DNA of 21,168 nucleotides from Ktedonobacterales bacterium (GTDB lineage Bacteria > Chloroflexota > Ktedonobacteria > Ktedonobacterales > JADMIN01). The stretch lies in contig JAICKD010000003.1 in the NCBI GenBank assembly GCA_025928125.1, positions 1 to 21,168 on the forward strand. Direction: 5' to 3'. Below, one piece after another: positions 1 through 5,747 of the stretch; the stretch's first letter is position 1; each line of letters begins with the position of its first letter. A program made the translations under genes and the position numbers. The notes below the pieces were generated by a model. It was not told where the DNA came from. It saw nothing but the letters and a program-made list of their open reading frames with translations, and ran no database searches.

Positions 1-867
1 CGAGTCGAGCGACGTCGATACGCCGGGTAATACGCGGTCTGGCACCGCTGCTGTCGTGCCATAACGCTTCTCGCTGGCGATCTGATTCTGCGTGGCGGCA
101 TCGAGCGGACGCACCGCCGTAAAGCGGTCGCCCGCGTTCGGGTCGGCGATCACCACGCCGTGACCGTCGGTCATGAAGGCGTAACTGCCGTCGCCGTTCA
201 GTCCGTGCTCGCCATTGACGATATTCCAGACATAGTCGAGGTTCAGCGTTGCCTGCAAGAAGCCCAGCACGGTGTCAGCCTTGCCCGGCGTGATGAAGAT
301 CGGGGTATAGAGACGCACGAACGCATGCTTCGTTCCGGGATCATAGTAAACCTCGGACACCCGCTGCTTCCCGTCTTTGAGTACTGAATTGAGATCGTCC
401 GTAGTGGGTGGCGGCGCGTTTTTCTGAGCGGCGGCGCTGGAGGTCAGTTGCACATGGCCGGTCGCGTCGTAGATACTCCAGAGCGTATAGTTGCTGTCGC
501 GCACCATACCAACGGCGAGCGCCCGCTGTGATGAATCCTTGTACAGGCCAGCTTGAGTATCACACGCGAGCGTGACAGGCGGTGTTGGTATCTCGGCGCA
601 TGCCAGGAAGCCTACCGCTGTCGGCAGCGTCGCCAATGCCTGCCCATCCAGCAGTCGCTCATGGATATAGGTCTGCACGAGCGTTGACTTGGCGTTGGCG
701 TCGGTCGAAAGCGCCGCGCGACCCTGGTTCAGCAAAGTTCCGCGAGAAAGATAATCGTTGATACCAACAACCGCCGCCAGCGGAATGAGCGCGGCAAAGA
801 GCACAAGCAAGGATAATCGTGCGGAGAGCGGCAAACGCCGCCGCTCACGTGGTTTTCCTTGAGCCAT
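1..867 (-). CDS. Membrane-anchored Cache-type sensor protein, N-terminal part (gene runs off left edge)
   Basis: The minus-strand frame is open from an ATG at 867 to base 1 (289 codons, no stop), so only the N-terminal part is present. Residues 1-13 are basic, followed by a hydrophobic segment at about 17-36, read as an uncleaved membrane anchor. The next roughly 250 residues look extracytoplasmic. A stretch around 229-245 (YAFMTDGHGVVIADPN) fits the 'dG.viahP' signature of a dCache ligand-binding domain. The output domain (histidine kinase, chemotaxis, cyclase or other) lies outside the window, so the function is only 'extracellular sensor of unknown ligand'. Upstream (868-1250) I see no clear promoter. 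The neighbouring minus-strand PATAN gene ends about 380 bp before this start, so the two need not be co-transcribed. Confidence 0.75.
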   Translation of the reverse strand, partial: MAQGKPRERRRLPLSARLSLLVLFAALIPLAAVVGINDYLSRGTLLNQGRAALSTDANAKSTLVQTYIHERLLDGQALATLPTAVGFLACAEIPTPPVTLACDTQAGLYKDSSQRALAVGMVRDSNYTLWSIYDATGHVQLTSSAAAQKNAPPPTTDDLNSVLKDGKQRVSEVYYDPGTKHAFVRLYTPIFITPGKADTVLGFLQATLNLDYVWNIVNGEHGLNGDGSYAFMTDGHGVVIADPNAGDRFTAVRPLDAATQNQIASEKRYGTTAAVPDRVLPGVSTSLDS

Positions 868-1250
868 AGATCACACACCTCATTTCAGCGAGCGGACAGA
901 TTTTGCGCTCTATGTTGACGCTTCCGCGATATCATTTCGGCACACGCGCGCGCAAAGACTCCCGGGAATATTCCTCACGATATAGACCTATTCGTCCCAA
1001 CGTCACTTCCGGCCGCGACCGCATCCAGCGGAAAGCCCAAGCGCGGTGAGTGAGCAACCATACGGAGACCAAAGCGCGCATGCGGATACTGTTGATGAAA
1101 TACCATCTCATGGTGCCACGAACTGCGGCTACATCAGAAAAAACGAGTACTTTCGGATAGAGTATCGACCAGCGGCTTCTCGGTGTCTATACGCCGTGTC
1201 TGTGCGCCCTGTGTAGCTCTACGCGGAACCATCCACAAAGGTTACCAGCA
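868..1250. other. Intergenic gap without a recognisable gene
   Basis: This 383-bp stretch separates the PATAN gene from the Cache-sensor gene, both on the minus strand, and must hold the promoter of the latter. I see no convincing -35/-10 pair, no RNA gene and no ORF with coding character. An A6 run at 1138-1143 would read as T6 on the minus strand, but no adjacent stem supports a terminator. Confidence 0.5.
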
Positions 1251-2039
1251 TCAGAAGATCAGGCCGTAGCCCCGCAGGTCACTTAGCAGCTGGTAGACCT
1301 CTTCGACGGACTTCGAGGCGAGGCGCGCCATATCGACGATTGTGTGCTGTCCGTTCGCCAGCAGCAGCACCGTCCGGTGACCCCGCGAGAGGCTGTAGGT
1401 CGCCACCAGGGTATTCAGGTCACGCACATCCGGCGTCCGCCGTGGCGTCTGCTGGTCGGGAGGATAGGGGGACGAACGATAGCCCGCGCCAGACCCAGAC
1501 GGCGATGTCGGTGGGGGCGAGTTCGGAGGATTGGAGAAGCCCCAGATGCCTGAGTTGCCCATGTTGGGCGCGCTGGTGTTCGGCATATTGGGCGCGCTGT
1601 GGTTCATCCCCGGCATCATATTGGGCGCGCTTGTCCCATAGCCGCCCCAGCCATTTCCGCTGGCGCCGCTGTTGGGGGCGGAATGACGTGGCGTAGGCTG
1701 CGGTGGCTGGCCATTCTCATAGCCCGTGCTGACGCCATACGGCGTGCCGTCGCTATCGACGGCGGGCAGAAGGCCGGAGAAATTGGGGATAGGACGCGGC
1801 GCGGAGGGGTCGAAGGCAAAGCGGCACGCGCCCCAGCGCACCAGCACATTGAGCGCATCGCGGCCATCGAGCGGGCCGAGCACCGCATAAACAGGATGTC
1901 CTGATATGAAGTAAATCTCGCCTTCTTCCAGCCCAGCCGTATCCCGTTCAGCGGAAAGCAAGCCGGTGCGTCGTCCTAGTTCAACCACTTCAATCACGTT
2001 GGCAAGGCGATTTGTTGCCGTCACTCTGGACTTGGCCAT
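1251..2039 (-). CDS. PATAN/DUF4388-domain protein with C-terminal winged-helix-like segment
   Basis: The protein has 262 residues. Residues about 8-80 fit the PATAN (DUF4388) pattern: an RRTGLLSAER segment, then EGEIYFISGHPVYAVLGPLDGRDALNVLVRWG and a terminal 'G.F.F' strand. PATAN domains are found in two-component and gliding/twitching regulators and are thought to be protein-interaction modules. Residues about 85-200 are a low-complexity Pro/Asn/Gly/Ser linker with three SAPN(M) units. Residues about 205-262 (ending with a '.tv.dma.l...s.eev..lL..L...GLI' pattern) resemble the small helical/winged tail often seen in DUF4388 proteins. No enzyme motif is visible. A role in signalling is inference from the family. 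Confidence 0.7.
   Translation of the reverse strand: MAKSRVTATNRLANVIEVVELGRRTGLLSAERDTAGLEEGEIYFISGHPVYAVLGPLDGRDALNVLVRWGACRFAFDPSAPRPIPNFSGLLPAVDSDGTPYGVSTGYENGQPPQPTPRHSAPNSGASGNGWGGYGTSAPNMMPGMNHSAPNMPNTSAPNMGNSGIWGFSNPPNSPPPTSPSGSGAGYRSSPYPPDQQTPRRTPDVRDLNTLVATYSLSRGHRTVLLLANGQHTIVDMARLASKSVEEVYQLLSDLRGYGLIF
1564..1631. repeat. Three direct copies of TTGGGCGCGCT inside the PATAN gene
   Basis: The 11-mer TTGGGCGCGCT occurs at 1564-1574, 1588-1598 and 1621-1631. On the coding (minus) strand it encodes the SAPN units of the flexible linker, so it probably reflects expansion of the linker rather than a regulatory array. Confidence 0.7.
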
Positions 2040-2193
2040 GATGTTTTGTGCGCCCCTCGCCGCAGAAGCCTCTCCGGTCTGCCCCCCGCTCTCACAGACA
2101 TTGGCGCAGGAAGTTCCAACCCTTTGGGGCTGAGAAGAAGCGCCGCATCCCTTTCGTGTGCTTCATGTGCTATACTGGCTGTGTGCTTAGGCA

Positions 2194-2211
2194 CTCTACC
2201 GTCAGGTAGAG
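2194..2211. other. Perfect inverted repeat (7-bp arms, GTCA loop)
   Basis: CTCTACC at 2194-2200 and GGTAGAG at 2205-2211 form a perfect stem with loop GTCA, about 155 bp upstream of the PATAN start codon. It could be an operator or a leader hairpin. No T-tract follows on either strand, so an intrinsic terminator is unlikely. Confidence 0.45.
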
Positions 2212-2470
2212 CGAACGGTTTGCACCTCGTATCTCCACACCTTCCCCAACCGAACATTCGTGGCGTTGCTGGCAGGAATCGTTGCCAGCGTAAAATGTTG
2301 GACGTACGCATCTGATGATGCATTCGCGGCAGCGTTTCGGCGCTGTCGGGCCGCAGTCAATCGGCCAGACGCGGGCGCTTTGTCATTCCGGGCGACTCGC
2401 AAGCTCTCGCATATCCGCGAGAGTCGTTGACATCCTGTGATTCCTGTGATGTCGCCGCCATTGCCTCATC

Positions 2471-2479
2471 AGTATAGCA
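2471..2479 (-). promoter_or_regulatory. Possible extended -10 element (TGCTATACT)
   Basis: On the minus strand TGCTATACT reads as TG-n-TATACT, an extended -10. It sits in a 16-bp near-palindrome (14 of 16 positions symmetric) and points towards the PATAN gene. No -35 hexamer is visible at 16-18 bp and the implied leader is long, so this is tentative. Confidence 0.25.
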
Positions 2480-2556
2480 TGTTATACGAAGTAGTGGCCC
2501 ATGAGAACCTGACAAAATGAGACAGAAATCCCATGCGTTCACAGCAGCCACTTGCC

Positions 2557-3651
2557 CTAGCCGCTTTGTCGCTGTTTTGCCTGCTCAGCCAGCTCTTTCA
2601 CCAGTTGCGCGTGTTCCTTGGAACAGACCAGCACGCCGTCCGGCGTATCCACAATCACCAGCCCCTCGACACCCGCCGTCGCGACACGCCGGCCGGTTGT
2701 ACTGAAGACCAGCGTATCGCCTGTCCGCACGTTCAGATGCTGCTCCACACTGATGCCGACGACGGTATTGCCCGCATCGTCGCAGGGATGCAGCGTGGCG
2801 ACCTGCGCCCAGCTCCCTACATCGTTCCAACCGACCGAAATGGGTATGACCGCGATACGGTCGGCGCGCTCCATGATGCCGATGTCGATGGTGACGTTTT
2901 CAGTCAGCCGGTGCCAGGCCAGCTCCATCACCCGCTCGACCTCCGCCGTCATACGTCCGCCGGTCTGTCGCGCCGCGGCGCCGATCTCATCGAGCACGTC
3001 GGCGATCTGTGGCACGTGCCTACGCATCTCATCGAGGATGCGATCAACCCGCCAGACGAAGATGCCGGAGTTCCAGCTATAGTGGCCCGCGCGCAGATAC
3101 TCCTCGGCCACCTCGCGCTTTGGCTTCTCGACGAAGCGGCTCACCGTATACGCCGCCAAGTCGCCCGATGCCATCAGCGGCTGGCCTGCCTGGATGTAGC
3201 CATAGCCGGTCTCGGCATAGGTCGGGGTGATGCCCAGCGTCACTAGATATCCTTCGCGCGCCACCTGTTCGGCGAAGGCCAGCGCTCGCCGGAATCCCTC
3301 GACATCGGCGATTGCCGCGTCGGCGTGAAATGATCCCATGATGGCGGTCGGCTCGCGGGCGGCGATGAGTGTGGCGGCGAGGCCAATCGAGGCGGCAGTC
3401 CCGCGCCCTAGCGGCTCCGCCAGGATGTGGTCGGCTGGCAGCGCGGGCAGTTGTTCGGCCACCGACTGGCGGTACTGCGCAAAGGTGACCACATACAGTT
3501 CGTCGGGGGTGACGAACGGCGCGACCCGCTCGACGGTCTCTTGCAGCATGGTGCGGTCGCTCATCAGGCGGAGAAACTGCTTGGGAGTCTCCTGGGTGCT
3601 CAGAGGCCAGAGGCGCGTCCCGCTGCCGCCAGCCAGAATGGATGCATACAT
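2557..3651 (-). CDS. manC: Mannose-1-phosphate guanylyltransferase (GDP-mannose synthesis)
   Basis: This 364-residue protein should catalyse mannose-1-phosphate + GTP -> GDP-mannose + PPi in the cytosol. The nucleotidyltransferase signature GGSGTRLWPLS is at residues 8-18. The sugar-nucleotide/metal-binding strand is GSFHADAAI (106-114). FVEKP (173-177), WNSGIF (193-198) and DIGIMER (256-262) are further hallmarks, and GWNDVGSW at about 274-281 is also typical. Length fits the short single-domain GMP family; the C-terminal isomerase domain of bifunctional ManC/AlgA is absent. The ATG at 3651 leaves the protein starting two residues before the conserved beta strand. GDP-mannose is the donor for the PimA-like enzyme encoded about 7 kb away, although the two genes are on opposite strands. 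The usual 'ADH' of the active-site strand reads ADA here; the Asp is kept. Confidence 0.9.
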   Translation of the reverse strand: MYASILAGGSGTRLWPLSTQETPKQFLRLMSDRTMLQETVERVAPFVTPDELYVVTFAQYRQSVAEQLPALPADHILAEPLGRGTAASIGLAATLIAAREPTAIMGSFHADAAIADVEGFRRALAFAEQVAREGYLVTLGITPTYAETGYGYIQAGQPLMASGDLAAYTVSRFVEKPKREVAEEYLRAGHYSWNSGIFVWRVDRILDEMRRHVPQIADVLDEIGAAARQTGGRMTAEVERVMELAWHRLTENVTIDIGIMERADRIAVIPISVGWNDVGSWAQVATLHPCDDAGNTVVGISVEQHLNVRTGDTLVFSTTGRRVATAGVEGLVIVDTPDGVLVCSKEHAQLVKELAEQAKQRQSG

Positions 3652-3765
3652 CGGTCTCTGATTCTCAACTTCCTCGGATATATCGGAGCATGATGCTCTA
3701 TGTCACGTATCTCATGTGCTGGTATGGTATCCGATATTGCGCGAGGACACAAGGAGGAGGCGCTG

Positions 3766-3827
3766 GCGGCTGAAGCCGCGGCTAAGGGCTGCGCTTCGCT
3801 CCGCCGCAAAGCCCGCCTGCGCGGGCT
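3766..3827. repeat. Dispersed GC-rich hairpin repeat (two stems)
   Basis: Two adjacent stems are visible: GCGGC-TGAA-GCCGC (3766-3779) and AGCCCGC-CTGC-GCGGGCT (3810-3827). The segment GGCTGAAG...GGCTAA is also found, in inverted orientation, in the gap at 19154-19189. That suggests a dispersed intergenic repeat family, not an element specific to this locus. Confidence 0.55.
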
Positions 3828-3840
3828 GCTAGACACAGAC

Positions 3841-3876
3841 GCCGATGCCAATGCCAATGCCAATGCCAATGCCGAT
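3841..3876. repeat. Tandem hexamer array GCC(A/G)AT x6
   Basis: Six uninterrupted hexamers: one GCCGAT, four GCCAAT, one GCCGAT, so the array is symmetric in its variants. It lies in a non-coding gap next to the hairpin repeat and a frameshifted pseudogene. It is a candidate slipped-strand (length-variable) locus. Confidence 0.85.
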
Positions 3877-3931
3877 TACCGGAATAACACGTTAAACACC
3901 AGCATGCCGCAGCCTTCGGAAGTCGCGCGTT

Positions 3932-4236
3932 TCAATTCGCCCAGAGCGGTATCAGATTGTGAAGGATGCGCTCACGCAAGCGCGGGCGGTTGCTAGTCTC
4001 AAGCGCATTGAAGGTGATGTGATCAACCGGGCGTCCCAAGATATCCTCCAGAGCCGCTTTGGTCGGGCGAGGGTGAAGAGAGTCGCCTCGGCATCTGGTT
4101 CGATCAGCAGGTCAACATCGCTTGCGGACGTCTGTTCGCCACGGGCGAACGACCCGAACACGCCTGCTCGCCGGACGCCATGCTGACGTAGGACGGCGAT
4201 GAGGCGAGCACGCTCCTCATCATCCAACTCTTGCAC
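3932..4236 (-). pseudogene. Frameshifted MNT-type nucleotidyltransferase (toxin-antitoxin family)
   Basis: From a GTG at 4236 the frame gives the start of a minimal nucleotidyltransferase: GVFGSFARGEQTSASDVDLL holds the GSFARGE and D-x-D metal-binding signature. After TLFTLA (around 4075) the frame loses family resemblance. Shifting by one base restores it: TKAALEDILGRPVDHITF, then RPRLRERILHNLIPLW and a stop (TCA on plus) at 3932. The restored tail matches the 'LEe.lG..VDlv...l...lr..i..e.i.l' end of the MNT family. So a single-base indel near 4070-4078 splits the gene; it is a decaying gene or a sequence error. In MNT/HEPN modules the partner is a HEPN toxin, and none is adjacent here. Confidence 0.8.
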
Positions 4237-4337
4237 AGGGGGTGTGAAGCTGTTGACATGAGAATCACCCTACTCTTTTCATAAATTCGGCTCCCTTGTG
4301 GGTCTGCCAGCTCGTATTCTATCACCTGCGCATAAAG

Positions 4338-4841
4338 TCACAGAATCCAGTCGCGGCGGATAGCGAAGGCGTCGAGCGCATGCTCCTGTTCGCGGTTTTC
4401 CACCGCGCCGGGGCAGACCGTTCGCACGCGCGCCAGGGCCTGTGCGGGGGTTGCTCCCAAGCGCACGAGATACGCCGCCAGGATGACCCCAGTGCGCCCC
4501 TGGCCCATCTTGCAATGCACGACCACACGCTTCCCGCGCACGCGCCACCAGTCGATGAAACGGAGCGCGCGGTCGAACTGTTCGGGGGCTGGCGCGGTCA
4601 TGTCGTCTATCGGCACGTGGAGCGACTCCAGCTGGTAGCGTTCGAGCGCGGCGGTGTCCAGCGGCGTTTCCGTCAGCGAGAGCACCGCGCCGATGCCCTG
4701 CTCGCGCAGCCAGGCGAGGTCGGCATCCAGCGCCGCCAGCGCGCCATCAGGCTCCAGAGCGCCCGCGCGTCGTGTGACGCTGCCACCAGGCCGAGCGCAG
4801 CCCGCTAGCGCATCTTCAATCAGCCAGTAGAATCCCCGCAT
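4338..4841 (-). CDS. Dual-specificity-type (cysteine) phosphatase
   Basis: This 167-residue protein has the Cys-phosphatase P-loop HCKMGQGRTG at residues 109-118 (nucleophile C110, phosphate-binding R116) and a candidate general acid in the upstream loop VPIDD (D79/D80). The N-terminus (RGFYWLIEDALAGCARPGG, 'GI.aVlsLTE') resembles small bacterial, archaeal and PTPMT1-like DSPs. PTPMT1-like enzymes dephosphorylate phosphatidylglycerophosphate or phosphoinositides; others act on phosphotyrosine. I chose the ATG at 4841 because GGAG lies 6 nt upstream on the minus strand. A longer frame to 5246 runs through the repeat array and has no family resemblance. The gene is divergent from the ArsR-like regulator/ino1 cluster, so a phosphoinositide or inositol-phosphate substrate is possible but unproven. 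Confidence 0.85.
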   Translation of the reverse strand: MRGFYWLIEDALAGCARPGGSVTRRAGALEPDGALAALDADLAWLREQGIGAVLSLTETPLDTAALERYQLESLHVPIDDMTAPAPEQFDRALRFIDWWRVRGKRVVVHCKMGQGRTGVILAAYLVRLGATPAQALARVRTVCPGAVENREQEHALDAFAIRRDWIL

Positions 4842-5068
4842 GACATGCTCCAGTGTCGACCCTTGTTCTCTTCCCCCAAAAGGAGGGAGCCAGAGATAGA
4901 GACCTGTTCTCACAACCTCATCACAGTTCTGGCGGGCTATCAAGCTCCCGCTAGCAGTGTAGGCGCCGCGTCCGCGTCCGCGCACCCGCCATTTCGGCAG
5001 GCGCGCCACTCCCCGAACGGCGGGGTCTCCCCATCGAGACCATTGAGCAGCGGTCAGAAAATACCCTC

Positions 5069-5097
5069 TTGACAAGCACAGCAGTCTCAGGTACATA
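5069..5097 (+). promoter_or_regulatory. Candidate promoter for the ArsR-like/ino1 unit
   Basis: TTGACA (5069-5074) is a perfect -35 hexamer. TACATA follows after 17 bp (5092-5097) as a poor-to-moderate -10, immediately merging into the first TATATAG box. The implied transcript start is near 5104, about 110 nt before the regulator start codon. The boxes downstream would therefore lie at or just after the start site, a position suited to repression. Confidence 0.5.
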
Positions 5098-5132
5098 TAT
5101 AGCGATCCTTTATATAGGGTTTGCTTATATAG
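5096..5132. repeat. Three TATATAG boxes at exact 15-bp spacing (iteron-like operator)
   Basis: TATATAG occurs at 5096-5102, 5111-5117 and 5126-5132, with start-to-start spacing of 15 bp in both intervals. The spacers differ apart from a T/CT before the second and third boxes, so only the box is conserved. The AT-rich array stands out in a GC-rich region, between two divergent genes and overlapping the candidate start region. A binding site for the adjacent ArsR-like protein or another regulator is the simplest reading. Confidence 0.7.
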
Positions 5133-5213
5133 TGAGCCTTGATGTATTTGGCGGGAGTTCAGCACAGTGTCGTGCGGATACGTGCTCCTCCGCATCGGCT
5201 GAAGGCGGAGCGA

Positions 5214-5648
5214 ATGACGCAGACTGGCACACCCACCGGCTGGCAAGACTACATCGAACTCGAAAAGCTGACGCGCGCGCTAGCCGATAAAGTGCGTCTG
5301 AACATCGTGCGCATTCTCGCCAACAGCCAGGAGGTAAACGTCACCGACCTGACGCAGCAGTTGCTGATTAGCCAGCCGCTCGTCTCGTGGCATCTGGCGA
5401 TTCTCCGGCGCAACGGGCTGGTGCGGACACGGCGGCAGGGGCGACAGGTGTATTGTTCGCTCGACGCCGCGCGCTGTCAGCAAAGTCTGCGTCAGCTTGG
5501 TGATGTCATTCGTGGCGCTCCCGCCGCTCCGGCTGTGGAGGCGTCGCCAGCAACGGTGGTCGCGCCTGTCGGCGAGGCGGAGGCGGCTAATACACCTGGC
5601 GCGGCGGCGGGCAAGCCAACAGGGGCCAAGCCCGCGCAACAGTTCTAA
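5214..5648 (+). CDS. ArsR-like winged-helix transcriptional regulator
   Basis: The protein has 144 residues from the ATG at 5214, preceded by AAGGCGGAG; an upstream in-frame ATG at 5139 would add residues that resemble nothing. Residues about 13-90 form an ArsR/HTH_5-type winged helix: ALADKVRLNIVRIL, then VNVTDLTQQLLISQPLVSWHLAILRRNGLV (recognition helix) and the wing RTRRQGRQVYCSL. No metal-binding Cys pair of the classical 'ELCVCDL' type is present, so metal sensing is unlikely. Residues 100-144 are a Pro/Ala-rich tail. The gene is followed after 96 nt by ino1 in the same direction, and its leader carries the TATATAG array. Autoregulation and control of the inositol-lipid cluster are inferred. 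Confidence 0.85.
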   Translation: MTQTGTPTGWQDYIELEKLTRALADKVRLNIVRILANSQEVNVTDLTQQLLISQPLVSWHLAILRRNGLVRTRRQGRQVYCSLDAARCQQSLRQLGDVIRGAPAAPAVEASPATVVAPVGEAEAANTPGAAAGKPTGAKPAQQF

Positions 5649-5729
5649 CACAGTGGGGGTTCCGCCATCATGCCGTCGGGGCATGCTCCGGGCGCGATGG
5701 CAGCAGTTTGCACAGATGATCGGTATTTC

Positions 5730-5747
5730 AGGAGGCATGGCAACTTG
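5730..5747 (+). promoter_or_regulatory. Shine-Dalgarno that decides a TTG start for ino1
   Basis: A perfect AGGAGG (5730-5735) lies 9 nt before TTG 5745-5747. The in-frame ATG at 5670 has no such site and would add 25 residues without homology. An ATG at 5737 is out of frame and only 1 nt from the site. Confidence 0.75.

Larger units (their letters stand above)
2040..2556. other. Intergenic region with a hairpin and a near-palindrome, no convincing gene
   Basis: This 517-bp gap lies upstream of the PATAN gene (minus) and downstream of the GDP-mannose enzyme gene (minus). Short frames on either strand have no family resemblance and no ribosome binding site. Visible structure is a perfect 7-bp stem with a 4-base loop at 2194-2211, a 16-bp near-palindrome at 2472-2487, and two copies of the extended -10 sequence TGCTATACT: 2168-2176 on the plus strand and 2479-2471 on the minus strand. 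The minus-strand copy points towards the PATAN gene but would leave a leader of about 425 nt. Confidence 0.5.
3652..3931. other. Intergenic region with dispersed hairpins and a hexamer tandem repeat
   Basis: Between the GDP-mannose gene and the nucleotidyltransferase remnant lie a 13-bp perfect palindrome (GAGCAT-G-ATGCTC, 3686-3698) about 35 bp upstream of the manC ATG, GC-rich hairpins at 3766-3827, and a 36-bp tandem hexamer array at 3841-3876. Short frames crossing the hexamers give alternating Ala-Asn or similar and are not credible proteins. Confidence 0.55.
4842..5213. other. Divergent intergenic region between phosphatase and ArsR-like regulator
   Basis: This 372-bp region must carry the promoters of both divergent genes. 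It contains a consensus -35 hexamer and the 15-bp-spaced TATATAG boxes described separately. The left half (4860-5060) shows no further structure I can support. Confidence 0.6.

Noticed and set aside
1120..1160. Minus-strand terminator at the A6 run (1138-1143)
   Set aside because: The flanking sequence gives a direct rather than inverted repeat (TACTC...GTACTC), so no stem forms before the T-tract.
2190..2240. Possible tRNA D-arm-like sequence (GTCAGGTAGAGC)
   Set aside because: No TTC-anchored T-arm, acceptor stem or anticodon arm can be built around it. The stem is explained as a simple inverted repeat.
2472..2494. Resemblance of GTATAGCAT...TTATACGAAGT to a loxP site
   Set aside because: The half-sites look similar, but the spacer between the GTATA and TATAC arms is 6 instead of 8 bases and the outer left arm does not match. 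No recombinase gene is nearby. Probably coincidence.
2533..3246. Long plus-strand frame (237 codons) opposite the GDP-mannose enzyme gene
   Set aside because: It is antisense to a well-supported gene, has no family resemblance and arises from GC-rich codon bias.
3700..3996. 98-codon plus-strand frame crossing the hexamer array
   Set aside because: It encodes the Asp-Ala-Asn-Ala repeat only because of the hexamers and runs into the antisense strand of the nucleotidyltransferase remnant.
4842..5246. N-terminal extension of the phosphatase to an ATG at 5246
   Set aside because: The extension reads through the TATATAG array as repeated SLYK-like units without homology, and a ribosome binding site supports the ATG at 4841.
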